This document shows positions 1 through 8,270 of a stretch of 16,002 bases of DNA, piece by piece. Position 1 is the first letter of the stretch. The number at the start of each line of letters is the position of its first letter. The stretch is from Alphaproteobacteria bacterium (lineage in GTDB: Bacteria; Pseudomonadota; Alphaproteobacteria; RF32; CAG-239): the NCBI GenBank assembly GCA_017963715.1, contig JAGCTK010000205.1, forward strand, positions 1 to 16,002, in the 5' to 3' direction. A model generated the notes under the pieces. It was given only the letters and a program-made list of their open reading frames with translations. It was not told the DNA's origin and searched no databases. The position numbers were made by a program, and so were the translations under genes.

Positions 1-95
1 ATGGTCACACACGCAACTCCCCTTCGGGCGATGCAAATGTGAAATACCACAGCTATTCGAACATGTTCGGTTTGAACTATCAGTATAAATTCTAA
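1..95 (+). CDS. Outer-membrane beta-barrel protein, C-terminal fragment
   Basis: The reading frame is open from the left edge (first full codon at position 3) to a TAA at 93-95, giving 30 visible residues. The last residues read NMFGLNYQYKF. They alternate polar and hydrophobic or aromatic residues and end in Phe, the classic last strand of an outer-membrane beta-barrel recognised by the BAM complex. The Gly/Asn/Ser-rich stretch before it fits a loop. A strong terminator follows 27 bp later, which supports this being a real gene end. The specific family (opacity-type porin, OmpW-like or other) cannot be told from so little sequence. Confidence 0.6.
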   Translation, partial: GHTRNSPSGDANVKYHSYSNMFGLNYQYKF

Positions 96-121
96 TATTG
101 TTCAAAATTAACCACAAAAAA

Positions 122-153
122 ATGCCTTTGCCTCAAGCAAGGGCGTTTTTTTT
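122..153 (+). terminator. Rho-independent terminator of the barrel protein gene
   Basis: A 10-bp stem is formed by 122-131 and 137-146 (ATGCCTTTGC with GCAAGGGCGT, two G-T wobbles) with the loop CTCAA, followed directly by a run of T to 153. It lies 27 bp after the stop codon of the upstream gene. Confidence 0.85.
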
Positions 154-209
154 AATTGCCGCAGTTTGAAGCGCATATCAACAAAAACTTGTTTTTGATG
201 ATTATTTGC

Positions 210-237
210 TTGATTTTGATTTTTTTTTTGCTACTAT
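210..237 (+). promoter_or_regulatory. Putative promoter of tRNA-Leu and tig
   Basis: A TTGATT box at 210-215 and a TACTAT box at 232-237 are separated by 16 bp. They lie 24 bp before the mature tRNA 5' end. No other promoter-like pair is seen between the tRNA and tig. This is a consensus match by eye only. Confidence 0.45.
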
Positions 238-261
238 CAGCCTCAGTCAAAACCCCAAACA

Positions 262-346
262 GCGGACGTGGCGAAATTGGCAGACGCGCCAGACTTAGGA
301 TCTGGTGCCGCAAGGCGTGCGGGTTCAAGTCCCTCCGTCCGCACCA
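262..346 (+). tRNA. tRNA-Leu (anticodon UAG)
   Basis: This is a complete class II cloverleaf with encoded CCA. The acceptor stem GCGGACG pairs with CGTCCGC and is followed by discriminator A343 and CCA at 344-346. The anticodon stem CCAGA/TCTGG encloses the loop CTTAGGA, with anticodon TAG at 296-298. A long variable arm (around 305-319, TGCCGCAAGGCGT) and the GGTTCAAGTCC T-arm are as expected for leucine tRNAs. The UAG anticodon serves CUN codons. Its 3' end is only 16 nt before the tig start codon, with no terminator between them. Confidence 0.97.
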
Positions 347-362
347 TTAAAAAGAGAAAAAG

Positions 363-1685
363 ATGAAAGTATCAGAAGAAAAATCAAAAGGTTTAACTTT
401 AAAATTTAAAGCAACCATTGAAGCTGCCGATTTTGAAAAGCAAGTACAGCTTCAAATCCAAAAACTCGCTAAACAAACAAAGTTGCCCGGATTTCGTCCC
501 GGAAAAGCACCGACTGCCATCATCAATCAAAAGTTTCGCAGCACGGCTTTGGGTGAGGCTTTGGACAGCGCCATTCAAAAAGGTGTCAGTGACATCCTCA
601 CGCAAAAGAAATTACGCGTGGCTCACGAGCCGAATGTGAAAATCGAAAAATTCGAAGAAGGCAAAGATATCGAATTTTCAATGGAGGTCGAAACATTGCC
701 CGAAGTTAAACTCGGTGATTTTTCAAAAATCAAACTTGAAAAACCGATGGCTGTCGTGCCGGACGAAGAAATCAACAAGTCGCTTGAATATGTGGCGCAA
801 TCACGTCGCGATACCGAAGTTGTCACTCAAGACAGAGCCGCTAAAAAAGGCGACATTGTCGTCATTGACTTTACAGGCGCCGTCAATGGGGTGGAATTCA
901 AAGGCGGCAAAGGCACGGATTATCCTTTGGAATTGGGTTCAAACTCATTTATTCCGGGCTTTGAAGATCAATTAATCGGCGCCAAAAAGGGCGACAAAAA
1001 AGATGTCAACGTGACATTCCCTAAAGATTATCATGCCAAAGATTTGGCCGGTAAAGATGCCGTTTTTGCCGTTGAGGTCAAAGAACTTCGCACGTTAAAG
1101 AAAGTAGAAATCAATGATGAGTTTGCCAAATCGCTCGGTGCCAAAGATTTGGCCGATTTGAAGGCAAAAGTGGCCGAACGCATCAAAGAAGATTATGAAA
1201 CTGCAGCTAAGATGAAGTTGAAACGTGCATTGCTTGATGTCCTTGACAAAGAATACAAGTTTGAATTGCCCGAAACATTGGTTAAAGCCGAATATGACGG
1301 TATCTTAAAACAATACGAGCATGCCAAAGAGCACGGCGAACTTGATGAATATGAAAAATCCAAAAAAGAAAAAGATTTACTCAAAGAATATCAGGAGATT
1401 GCTCAGCGTCGCGTCAAATTGGGGTTGATTTTATCCGAGGTCGGTGCAGATCAAAAAATCCAAATCACATCTGATGATTTGAATAAAGCGATTATGAACG
1501 AAGCGCGTAAGTATCCGGGGCAGGAAAAGGCCGTTTTTGACTTCTATCTCAAAAACAAAAATGCCATTGAATCCTTGAAAGCGCCGGTAATGGAAGAAAA
1601 AATCGTTGATGCAATTTTATCAAAAGCACAAATTACCGAAAAGACCGTTTCGGTCAAAGAACTTTATACGTTTGATGATAAATAA
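363..1685 (+). CDS. tig: Trigger factor (ribosome-associated chaperone/prolyl isomerase)
   Basis: Trigger factor sits at the ribosomal exit tunnel, shields nascent chains and has peptidyl-prolyl isomerase activity. The 440-residue length is typical. The N-terminal ribosome-binding domain has the signature GFRPGKAP at residues 43-50. An FKBP-type isomerase domain spans about 161-243 (KKGDIVVIDF, then the FIPGFEDQLIG segment), and a helical C-terminal substrate-binding domain fills 250-430. The purine-rich sequence AAGAGAAAAAG just before the ATG is the ribosome-binding site. The gene starts 16 nt after tRNA-Leu, so a joint transcript is likely. In many proteobacteria clpP, clpX and lon follow tig; here a hairpin-rich spacer and a terminator follow instead. 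Confidence 0.97.
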   Translation: MKVSEEKSKGLTLKFKATIEAADFEKQVQLQIQKLAKQTKLPGFRPGKAPTAIINQKFRSTALGEALDSAIQKGVSDILTQKKLRVAHEPNVKIEKFEEGKDIEFSMEVETLPEVKLGDFSKIKLEKPMAVVPDEEINKSLEYVAQSRRDTEVVTQDRAAKKGDIVVIDFTGAVNGVEFKGGKGTDYPLELGSNSFIPGFEDQLIGAKKGDKKDVNVTFPKDYHAKDLAGKDAVFAVEVKELRTLKKVEINDEFAKSLGAKDLADLKAKVAERIKEDYETAAKMKLKRALLDVLDKEYKFELPETLVKAEYDGILKQYEHAKEHGELDEYEKSKKEKDLLKEYQEIAQRRVKLGLILSEVGADQKIQITSDDLNKAIMNEARKYPGQEKAVFDFYLKNKNAIESLKAPVMEEKIVDAILSKAQITEKTVSVKELYTFDDK

Positions 1686-1690
1686 TGAAG

Positions 1691-1820
1691 AACCATCCGG
1701 CTAACGCCGGAGGTATCTCCGTTCCCTCCAAGCTGCGCTTGCCAATCCGACTGAAAGTCGGCTTGGAATTCGCTTTCCACCGGCTGACGCCAGTGGTTTG
1801 CGCATTTGATGTTATCAAAC
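1691..1820 (+). repeat. Hairpin-dense spacer with two REP-like palindromes
   Basis: Between the tig stop and its terminator lies a GC-rich spacer packed with palindromes. TCCGGC/GCCGGA with loop TAAC is at 1696-1711. CGGAG/CTCCG at 1708-1721 competes with it. An 11-bp stem with one mismatch and a GAA loop pairs 1742-1752 with 1756-1766. An 8-bp stem with one mismatch and loop TGAC pairs 1777-1784 with 1789-1796. TTTGAT/ATCAAA is at 1805-1819. The first and fourth hairpins share the core CCGGCTRACGCC, so they look like two copies of one palindromic repeat. The stretch is in frame with a 62-codon ORF that has no protein-like features. Confidence 0.6.
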
Positions 1821-1835
1821 ATTTGTCGGATATTC

Positions 1836-1865
1836 AAACGGCCGCTTTAAAAGCGGCCGTTTTTG
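1836..1865 (+). terminator. Rho-independent terminator after tig
   Basis: Stem AAACGGCCGCT (1836-1846) pairs with AGCGGCCGTTT (1852-1862) around the loop TTAAA and runs into TTTTT. The hairpin also lies downstream of ybgC on the opposite strand, where only three T follow it, so termination there would be weaker. Confidence 0.9.
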
Positions 1866-1880
1866 TAATCTGATAAAATA

Positions 1881-2279
1881 TCACGCAAGCAACGTGCGCA
1901 AGTTGTCCGGAATTCTTGTCGGACGATGACGATTGATATTGATATAGACAAGCGTAATCACAAGCACACACAACACTTCATCTTCACGCTTGATTTCCTG
2001 TTTAATCACAACAGATGATGTCCGAAGTTCCACCACTTCACACGAAACGGTCAGCAGATTATCTAAAAATGCCGAATTTTTATAATCAATTTCGGCATGG
2101 CGCACCACAAAGGCGCAACGTTCGCCGTCTTGCAAGCCTTCAAGCGGTGCATGATAAGCACGCAAAAATTCCGTTCGGGCACGTTCCGCAAATTTTAAGT
2201 AATTGGCATAATAGACCAAGCCTTCCGCATCGGTATCTTCATAATACACCCTCACCGGAATCGAAAAAACAGGTTTCAT
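1881..2279 (-). CDS. ybgC: YbgC-family acyl-CoA thioesterase (hotdog fold)
   Basis: This 132-residue 4HBT-type hotdog protein hydrolyses acyl-CoA thioesters; in E. coli it is linked to the Tol-Pal envelope complex and phospholipid metabolism. The N-terminal motif [19 protein letters not shown] (residues 12-30) is diagnostic, and Asp17 aligns with the catalytic aspartate of the family. The length matches the family. The start codon overlaps the ruvB stop in an ATGA arrangement (2276-2279), so translation is probably coupled. In many proteobacteria tolQRAB-pal follows ybgC; here the gene ends at a converging terminator and tig, so that linkage is missing. Confidence 0.95.
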   Translation of the reverse strand: MKPVFSIPVRVYYEDTDAEGLVYYANYLKFAERARTEFLRAYHAPLEGLQDGERCAFVVRHAEIDYKNSAFLDNLLTVSCEVVELRTSSVVIKQEIKREDEVLCVLVITLVYININRHRPTRIPDNLRTLLA

Positions 2280-3343
2280 TTTGGTTCACTTTCTATATGT
2301 TGTAATAAGTCAAATTGCGCATCATCACGTTTGATTTTGCCGCACGGCAAGCCGAGATATTTTGCCCCCTCGCCCGAAATCACACGCCCGCGCGGAGTCC
2401 GCGCAATAAAGCCGAGTTTTAATAAAAACGGTTCAACAACTTCTTCGATGGTATCGCGTTCTTCCGACAAGGCTGCCGCAAGCGTATCCGCGCCGACGGG
2501 CCCGCCGCTGTATTTGGTCGCGATACAATCTAAATAGCGTCTGTCAAAGGCATCAAGCCCGAAATCATCCACATCCAACCGTTTGAGTGCCATATCAGCC
2601 AATGCATGATCGATTTTTTTGCCGTTTTCCATCATCCCGAAATCGCGCACGCGACGCAACAACCGCCCCGCCACACGCGGTGTGCCGCGTGAACGTTTGG
2701 CAATTTCTAAAGCACCGTCATCAGATAAGGGCATATCAAACAGTTTGGCCCCGCGCAAAACGATTTTTTTCAAATCTTGATCGGTATAAAAATCAAGCCT
2801 CAACGGAATACCGAATCGTTCGCGCAAAGGCGTTGAAACAAGACCGGAGCGCGTCGTGGCACCGACCAACGTAAACGGTTGCAAATCAATTTTGACCGAG
2901 CGGGCCGACGGGCCTTCGCCGATGATGATATCAAGTTGAAAATCTTCCATCGCAGCATAAAGCACTTCTTCAATCGCCGGATTTAAGCGATGAATTTCAT
3001 CAATAAAAAGCACATCATTGCGTTCAAGATTGGTCAAAATCGCGGCTAAATCACCCGATTTTGTAATCATCGGTGCCGAAGTGGCCTTAAAATTGACGCC
3101 GAGTTCTTTGGCCACAATTGAGGCAAGCGTTGTTTTGCCCAAGCCCGGAGGGCCGAACAGCAACACATGGTCTAAAGCCTCACCGCGTGCTTTGGCCGCT
3201 TCAATAAACACTTTAAGATTTTGTTTGACAGGCTCTTGGCCGATAAAATCATCCAATTTTTGCGGCCGCGTATTAATCGGCGCATTGATATCCTGATTAT
3301 CTTCAGGCAAAACCTCGGGGCTGACAAGACGCGTATTTTCCAT
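2276..3343 (-). CDS. ruvB: Holliday junction DNA helicase RuvB
   Basis: RuvB is the AAA+ hexameric motor that drives branch migration with RuvA during recombination repair. The protein is 355 residues. The Walker A motif GPPGLGKT is at residues 64-71, Walker B LFIDEIH at 112-118, the sensor 1 segment GATTR at 161-165 and the arginine-containing RGTPR at 219-223. A winged-helix DNA-binding domain spans about 270-345. The start codon is 3 nt after the ruvA stop, and a strong GGGAGGG ribosome-binding site lies inside the end of ruvA. Its stop overlaps the ybgC start, making one ruvA-ruvB-ybgC transcript likely. Confidence 0.97.
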   Translation of the reverse strand: MENTRLVSPEVLPEDNQDINAPINTRPQKLDDFIGQEPVKQNLKVFIEAAKARGEALDHVLLFGPPGLGKTTLASIVAKELGVNFKATSAPMITKSGDLAAILTNLERNDVLFIDEIHRLNPAIEEVLYAAMEDFQLDIIIGEGPSARSVKIDLQPFTLVGATTRSGLVSTPLRERFGIPLRLDFYTDQDLKKIVLRGAKLFDMPLSDDGALEIAKRSRGTPRVAGRLLRRVRDFGMMENGKKIDHALADMALKRLDVDDFGLDAFDRRYLDCIATKYSGGPVGADTLAAALSEERDTIEEVVEPFLLKLGFIARTPRGRVISGEGAKYLGLPCGKIKRDDAQFDLLQHIESEPK

Positions 3344-3346
3344 CGA

Positions 3347-3976
3347 CTAAAACCCTCCCTTGACAATTTCTTGCAAAGCATGACGTATCAAGTCCGCAAT
3401 TTTGGCATCGGGATAACGAGCCAACACACTTGAGGCCGCTTTATAGGCATCGAGGCGCGTATAACCCAAATTAACAAGGGCGGAAATGACATCTTCCATG
3501 GCATCAGGCGTTTGAGGAGGCACTTGAAAGGCGGTTGCAACCGCCTCATCTGCCACAGCAACTTGTCCCAGCGGAATGGTCACGATTTTGTCTTTGAGTT
3601 CGGTTGTCAAACGGGCGGCCAATTTCGGCCCGACACCGGCCGCGCGCAAAAACGAATTTTTATCTTGCGCAGCAACGGCCGCGCTGAGTTCCGTCGGTTT
3701 TAAGGCCGACAAGATACTCAAAGCCACTTTGGCACCAACACCCTGAACTTTGGTTAAAGTTAAAAACCATTCTTTTTCCCACGCATCCGAAAAGCCAAAC
3801 AGCGAAATACTGTCTTCACGCACCAATGTTTCAACGAGCAGCGATGCCGCCTGCCCTTTTTGCAAGGTCGCGAGCGTTTTGGCGGATGCAAACACCAAAT
3901 AGCCGACACCGTGCACATCGATGATACAATTGTCATCAAAAATATCGTCAACCGTGCCTTTTAATTTTGCAATCAT
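3347..3976 (-). CDS. ruvA: Holliday junction DNA helicase subunit RuvA
   Basis: RuvA binds four-way junctions as a tetramer and loads RuvB. From the ATG at 3974-3976 the protein is 209 residues and begins MIAKLKGTVD, the usual RuvA N-terminus. GGGAAAG lies six bases upstream as a ribosome-binding site. A longer frame from a TTG at 3991 adds five residues, lacks family support and would overlap this site, so I rejected it. The N-terminal OB domain covers 1-60. Two helix-hairpin-helix motifs are visible (VQGVGAKVALSIL at about 78-90 and AAGVGPKLAARL at 112-123). The C-terminal domain III that contacts RuvB spans about 158-207. ruvC, often directly upstream in alphaproteobacteria, is absent here; accA lies there instead. 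Confidence 0.95.
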   Translation of the reverse strand: MIAKLKGTVDDIFDDNCIIDVHGVGYLVFASAKTLATLQKGQAASLLVETLVREDSISLFGFSDAWEKEWFLTLTKVQGVGAKVALSILSALKPTELSAAVAAQDKNSFLRAAGVGPKLAARLTTELKDKIVTIPLGQVAVADEAVATAFQVPPQTPDAMEDVISALVNLGYTRLDAYKAASSVLARYPDAKIADLIRHALQEIVKGGF

Positions 3977-4002
3977 TGTGATCTTTCCCAAATATTGAGT
4001 TC

Positions 4003-4031
4003 AGTTTATAAATATCGCCGTCCAAAAGCAA
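4003..4031 (-). promoter_or_regulatory. Possible promoter of ruvAB-ybgC
   Basis: On the minus strand TTGCTT (4026-4031) is followed after 17 bp by TAAACT (4003-4008); a TATAAA at 4005-4010 is also present with 15 bp spacing. The region between accA and ruvA (3977-4129) holds no gene and no clear accA terminator, so read-through from accA remains possible. Confidence 0.3.
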
Positions 4032-4129
4032 GTTTTTTATTGATATTCCGCACAATTTATCTTAAGCATACCACCCCTTGCAAGTGCTGCCCGCTTGATA
4101 TGCCGATATGTGTTTTCAAAGACAAGCGT

Positions 4130-5137
4130 TTAGTCGCCCGCTTTAGCCTTTTTGGGTTTGGTCTCGGCCGGCTTTAAATGGCGCGTCATTTCCAAAAACT
4201 TTTCGGTACGTTGTTTTTTCAAATCAGATTGCGTTAATGTTAAAAGGTGCGTCAAATGGCTCCGAAGCGCGGCACGCAAATTGTCAAACACGGCTTTGGG
4301 ATGACGATGCGCCCCGCCAATCGGCTCTTCGATAATTTCATCAATCACTTTAATTTTTTTCAAGTCCTGCGCCGTCAATTTTAAGGCCTCGGTCGCATCT
4401 TGAACTTTGTCGGCCGAACGCCACAAAATAGAAGCACACCCTTCGGGCGAAATTACCGAATATATCGCATTTTGAAGCATCAACACCACATTGGCCGTCG
4501 CCATTGCGATTGCGCCGCCCGAACCGCCTTCACCGATAATTGTTGCAATCATCGGTGTCTTGATCTGAAAACTTTTTTCAATAGATGAGGCAATCGCCTC
4601 GGCCTGTCCGCGTTCTTCCGCATCCACGCCCGGATAAGCGCCCGCCGTGTCGACAAATGTCAAAACAGGCATATTGAGTCTTGAAGCCAAATCCATCAAA
4701 CGTTGCGCCTTGCGATAACCTTCCGGCCGTGCCATACCGAAATTATGTTTGACACGCGTATCCAAATCATGCCCTTTTTCTTGGCCGATGGCCACAACCG
4801 AAATGCCCTCAAACTTGCCGATACCGCCGATAATGGCCTCATCATCGCCAAAACGTCTGTCGCCTGCAAGCGGCACAAAATCTTCAATCAAAGCATTGAT
4901 AAAATCGACCGCATGCGGACGATTGGGATGCCGCGCCACTTGTGTGATTTGCCACGGTGTCAAATTTTGATAAGCCTCGCCGATGAGACGATTTAATTTT
5001 GTCTTTAAGCGCTTAATTTCTTTTTGGACATCCAAATTTTCTTCTTTTGAAATTTGTTCCAAATGCGCAATCTTTTCTTCAACCGTTGCAATTTCTTTTT
5101 CAAAATCAGGTACCATTTGCAATGTTTCTTGAGACAT
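4130..5137 (-). CDS. accA: Acetyl-CoA carboxylase carboxyltransferase subunit alpha
   Basis: AccA forms the carboxyltransferase with AccD and transfers CO2 from carboxybiotin to acetyl-CoA to make malonyl-CoA, the first committed step of fatty-acid synthesis, in the cytoplasm. The 335-residue length is normal. An N-terminal charged helical segment spans residues 10-52. The crotonase-like core has RPEGYRKAQRLMDLA (137-151), the DTAGAYPG segment (163-170) and the glycine-rich oxyanion-hole region GEGGSGGA (202-209). The C-terminus is Lys-rich. AAGGAACG lies just before the ATG as a ribosome-binding site. The gene stands alone, divergent from the membrane protein-yejAB cluster. Confidence 0.97.
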   Translation of the reverse strand: MSQETLQMVPDFEKEIATVEEKIAHLEQISKEENLDVQKEIKRLKTKLNRLIGEAYQNLTPWQITQVARHPNRPHAVDFINALIEDFVPLAGDRRFGDDEAIIGGIGKFEGISVVAIGQEKGHDLDTRVKHNFGMARPEGYRKAQRLMDLASRLNMPVLTFVDTAGAYPGVDAEERGQAEAIASSIEKSFQIKTPMIATIIGEGGSGGAIAMATANVVLMLQNAIYSVISPEGCASILWRSADKVQDATEALKLTAQDLKKIKVIDEIIEEPIGGAHRHPKAVFDNLRAALRSHLTHLLTLTQSDLKKQRTEKFLEMTRHLKPAETKPKKAKAGD

Positions 5138-5216
5138 TTTCGTTCCTTCAAAAAAAATGATTTATTCACTTCTTACCACTTTTTTATCAAAAAAACACCT
5201 TTTTATTTTTATATTG

Positions 5217-5266
5217 TTGATTTTTTGCCCCAATCGATTGAAAAAATCAAAAAAAAACAATAAACT
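5217..5266 (+). promoter_or_regulatory. Divergent control region with nested inverted repeats and plus-strand promoter
   Basis: TTGAAA at 5238-5243 and TAAACT at 5261-5266, 17 bp apart, form a plausible promoter whose start would fall about 15 bp before the AGGAG at 5288-5292. The -35 box overlaps a symmetrical element: TTGATTTTTT (5217-5226) pairs with AAAAAATCAA (5241-5250), and the perfect palindrome CAATCGATTG (5231-5240) sits inside. This suggests an operator shared with accA on the other strand. No regulator is identified. Confidence 0.4.
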
Positions 5267-5299
5267 GCCTTTTAAGTTGTATGATTTAGGAGAATCAGT

Positions 5300-6487
5300 G
5301 TGCTGACCGTTTTGTTTTTTCTGTCGGTTTTTTCGTCGCTTGTATGGTTTATTTATGCAGGGCTTTTTGTGCATGCCAGGTTTCAAACGGTGGATATGTC
5401 ATCCGTTGATGCTTATACTTTGGCACTTTATGCCGGTTTAGTTGTGATTCCCGTGTGGATTGTGTGGCAGGTTTTCGGTTTTATCAATCAATATTTTAAA
5501 ACCAAATCGACCGATAAAAAACTGGAACAACTCTACGCCCAGATGAAAAAAAATCAAGATTATACCGATTTGGTCGTGCGTGTGATGCTTGATGCCGAGC
5601 ACGAGATCAAAGACGGCTTTGTGGTTGGCAAATTTGATATTTTTGTTGCGGACATGAACGAGATTTTAGCCGATATTGCTCAGCGCGCCAACGCCGCCTC
5701 GAGTGTCAAGATGGGTGAGTTGTGGTCGAGGGTGAAAAACGGTGAACGTTGGGTGATTGCCAAAACATTTATCGAAAATGCCAAGGCACAGTCCGATTTT
5801 ACGGGCTATCTGAAGGACAAGGCCGAGCGCGACAGCGTCTTTAAGGGCACGTTGCTTGAATTTTGCGCACGCTATCAAAATTTGTCTGATATGCTCGAAA
5901 AGCATGACCGTGACCGCCATTTTATCACGATTTTGCAAACCGGCGTGATGGGCAAAGTTTATGCCATGCTCTCCCCGATTGCCTTTGATATGACGGCGCA
6001 AGATGATGCTCAAAAAGAGCCTGAAAAAGAGCCGATCCAAGAACAAACATTTGAAGTGACGCCCTCTATTCAATCCATGCAGGCACCCGCCGAGCCGACA
6101 ACGGCAAAATCGGGTTCTTTGATGTCAAAACTCAATCCGTTTGCCAAGAAAAAAGCCAAAAATTCGGGCGAGCCGGACGCAGATGATGACGATGCTTTTT
6201 TTGCAACGCTTCAGCAGCGCATGAAAGAGCCCGATGAGTTATCGGACAACACGCTCTCTTTGGACGAAGCGCCTTTAACCGAGCCGCATTTTGAGCCTCA
6301 GCACCACTTAAATGATGCGCCTTCTTTGCCCGATGATATCGAAGATGATACAAATACCAACCTTGATACCTTGTTAAACGAACCGGATATGCAAGACATT
6401 GAGACGGCACAAAGCGACACATCATCTTCGGATGAAACCGAAAATTTAGCCTATCCTTTCGGCGGTTGGACCGATGATAAAGCCTAA
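5300..6487 (+). CDS. Unknown membrane protein with long acidic C-terminal tail
   Basis: I do not recognise this 395-residue protein. The start is a GTG at 5300, seven bases after AGGAG (5288-5292). Two hydrophobic helices (about residues 2-24 and 41-66) anchor it in the inner membrane with a short loop between. A mainly helical, charged soluble region covers about 67-230. From about 232 the chain is Pro/Glu/Asp/Gln-rich and probably disordered, interrupted by one basic patch (KLNPFAKKKAKNSG, 277-290) and ending in [13 protein letters not shown]. It shares no visible motif with ABC transporter subunits. Its 3' end overlaps the start of yejA by 14 nt, so the two genes should be co-transcribed and perhaps translationally coupled, hinting at a link to peptide uptake or envelope function. 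Confidence 0.85.
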   Translation: MLTVLFFLSVFSSLVWFIYAGLFVHARFQTVDMSSVDAYTLALYAGLVVIPVWIVWQVFGFINQYFKTKSTDKKLEQLYAQMKKNQDYTDLVVRVMLDAEHEIKDGFVVGKFDIFVADMNEILADIAQRANAASSVKMGELWSRVKNGERWVIAKTFIENAKAQSDFTGYLKDKAERDSVFKGTLLEFCARYQNLSDMLEKHDRDRHFITILQTGVMGKVYAMLSPIAFDMTAQDDAQKEPEKEPIQEQTFEVTPSIQSMQAPAEPTTAKSGSLMSKLNPFAKKKAKNSGEPDADDDDAFFATLQQRMKEPDELSDNTLSLDEAPLTEPHFEPQHHLNDAPSLPDDIEDDTNTNLDTLLNEPDMQDIETAQSDTSSSDETENLAYPFGGWTDDKA

Positions 6488-8270
6488 AATTTTATTGACC
6501 GCACTGTTTTTTTCTGTTTTTGCAACACAAAGTGCAGAAGCGCTTGATGACAAAATTGCCCTTTACGGCAGTGCCAAATATGATGCACATTTTACCTCTT
6601 TGGCCTATGTCAATCCTGATGCCCCGAAGGGCGGCAAAGTTGTGATGCCCGAATACGGCGGTTTTGACAACTTTAACCCCTTTATCCTCAAAGGCTCTGC
6701 CTCCGGCACGGTGGCCGGGTTGATTTGGGACAGTTTAGCCGAAACACCGGCCGACGATATATCGGTTGCCTATCCTCTGATTGCCGAAAAATTTGAACTT
6801 ACCCCCGATTATGTCGGGTTTATCCTAAATAAAAAAGCCACCTTTGCTGACGGCACGCCGATTTTGGCCGACGATGTCATTTTCAGTTTTGAGATTTTGC
6901 TTCAAAAAGGGGCACCGATCTATAAAGTGTATTATGCCGATGTCGACCGGGTTGAAAAATTGGGTGAGCGACATGTCAGGTTTTATTTTAAGCCCGGCAC
7001 ACAAAACAAAGAATTACCCCTGATTTTGACGCAATTTAAGATTATGCCCAAAAAAGATTGGGAAAACCGTGATTTTGCCAAGCCGTCACTTCAAATTCCG
7101 CTCGGCAGCGGCCCTTACAAAATCAAATCGTTTCAGGCCGGCAAGTATATTGTGTTAGAGCGCAACAAAAATTATTGGGCCAAAGATTTGCCCATGCGCA
7201 AAGGCATGTTCAATTTTGATGAGATTCGCATTGATTATTACCAAGACACCACCGTCACATTGCAGGCCTTATTTGCCGGAAATATTGACTTTAGGGAAGA
7301 ATATATCGCCAAAATTTGGCAAACGGGTTATGACAATCATTTGGTCAAATCGGGGCAAGTCATCAAAAAGCAATTTGAGCATCAAGATCCCGCCGTTTTG
7401 CAGCACTTTGCCCTCAATGTGCGGCGCGACAAATTTAAGGACAAACGCGTGCGCCGCGCGCTTGATTTGGCGTTTAATTTTGATTTTGCAAGCGAAAAAT
7501 TGTTTTACGGTGCTTATAAACGTTTGCACAGTTATTTTACAAACACGCCTTATGAGGCCACGGGTTTGCCCGGCCCTGACGAAAAGCAGATTTTAGAGCG
7601 CTACCGGGATGCCTTAGGAGATGATATTTTTAACTTTGAATTTGAGTTGCCGGATAATTCAACGCCTCAAAAACTTCGCCAAAACTTAAAACAGGCGGTT
7701 GCATTATTTGCCGAGGCAGGTTATCAAATCAAAGACGGCAAAATGCGCAACATCCAAACGGGCGAGCCTTTTGAATTTGAGGTTCTGACCAATTCGGCCA
7801 ACGGCACAACATTTATGCGCGTGATGTTGCCCTTTATCGACAATTTGAAAAAAATCGGAATTAAAGCCACGTTTCGAACCTTAGAGGTCAACGTGTTCAA
7901 AAACCGGATGGACAATTTTGATTATGATATGGCGATTATGTCATATCGCGTGAGTGCCATGCCGGGTAACGAACTCAAAGATATGTATGGCTCAAGTGCG
8001 GCCGATGTCAAAGGCTCTTACAATATCATGGGCATTAAAAACAGCGTTGTCGATGCCTTAATTGCCAACATCATCAAGGCCGATGAAAAGGCGGAATATA
8101 TTGCGCTTCTTAAAGCCTTAGACCGTGTGCTGTTGTCAAATTATTATCTGATTTTTCAATGGTATTCGCCTTATCATCGCGTCGCGTATCAAAATAAATT
8201 CGGCATACCCCAAACGGATATCAAAGTCGGATTTCAACCTTTCACTTGGTGGATGAAAGAACAAAAATGA
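6474..8270 (+). CDS. yejA: YejA-type peptide-binding protein of an ABC importer
   Basis: This is a periplasmic family 5 solute-binding protein that delivers peptides to the YejBEF transporter. The 598-residue length is close to that of E. coli YejA (about 604). A signal peptide is visible: a short basic start (MIKPK), a hydrophobic core, and an AEA site at residues 21-23 for signal peptidase I. There is no lipobox. Family landmarks are [10 protein letters not shown] near residue 46, FDNFNPF, then [30 protein letters not shown] and the IDYYQDTTV segment, all closely resembling YejA rather than OppA or DppA. The ATG lies inside the end of the preceding gene with a weak ribosome-binding site, so coupling is likely. 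The stop overlaps the yejB start as ATGA. Confidence 0.93.
   Translation: MIKPKILLTALFFSVFATQSAEALDDKIALYGSAKYDAHFTSLAYVNPDAPKGGKVVMPEYGGFDNFNPFILKGSASGTVAGLIWDSLAETPADDISVAYPLIAEKFELTPDYVGFILNKKATFADGTPILADDVIFSFEILLQKGAPIYKVYYADVDRVEKLGERHVRFYFKPGTQNKELPLILTQFKIMPKKDWENRDFAKPSLQIPLGSGPYKIKSFQAGKYIVLERNKNYWAKDLPMRKGMFNFDEIRIDYYQDTTVTLQALFAGNIDFREEYIAKIWQTGYDNHLVKSGQVIKKQFEHQDPAVLQHFALNVRRDKFKDKRVRRALDLAFNFDFASEKLFYGAYKRLHSYFTNTPYEATGLPGPDEKQILERYRDALGDDIFNFEFELPDNSTPQKLRQNLKQAVALFAEAGYQIKDGKMRNIQTGEPFEFEVLTNSANGTTFMRVMLPFIDNLKKIGIKATFRTLEVNVFKNRMDNFDYDMAIMSYRVSAMPGNELKDMYGSSAADVKGSYNIMGIKNSVVDALIANIIKADEKAEYIALLKALDRVLLSNYYLIFQWYSPYHRVAYQNKFGIPQTDIKVGFQPFTWWMKEQK

Noticed and set aside
1685-1873. 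62-codon plus-strand ORF overlapping the tig stop
   Set aside because: It consists of the palindromic spacer and the terminator hairpin, has no own ribosome-binding site in a clear position and no protein-like pattern.
3977-3991. TTG start extending RuvA by five residues
   Set aside because: RuvA proteins begin MIAxLxG and the GGGAAAG site serves the ATG at 3976.
5666-6073. 135-codon minus-strand ORF inside the membrane protein gene
   Set aside because: Antisense shadow without ribosome-binding site or recognisable features; the plus-strand frame has a ribosome-binding site, two membrane helices and operon overlap.
8246-8266. TTG start extending YejB by seven residues
   Set aside because: The ATG at 8267 forms the usual ATGA overlap with yejA and gives the family N-terminus.
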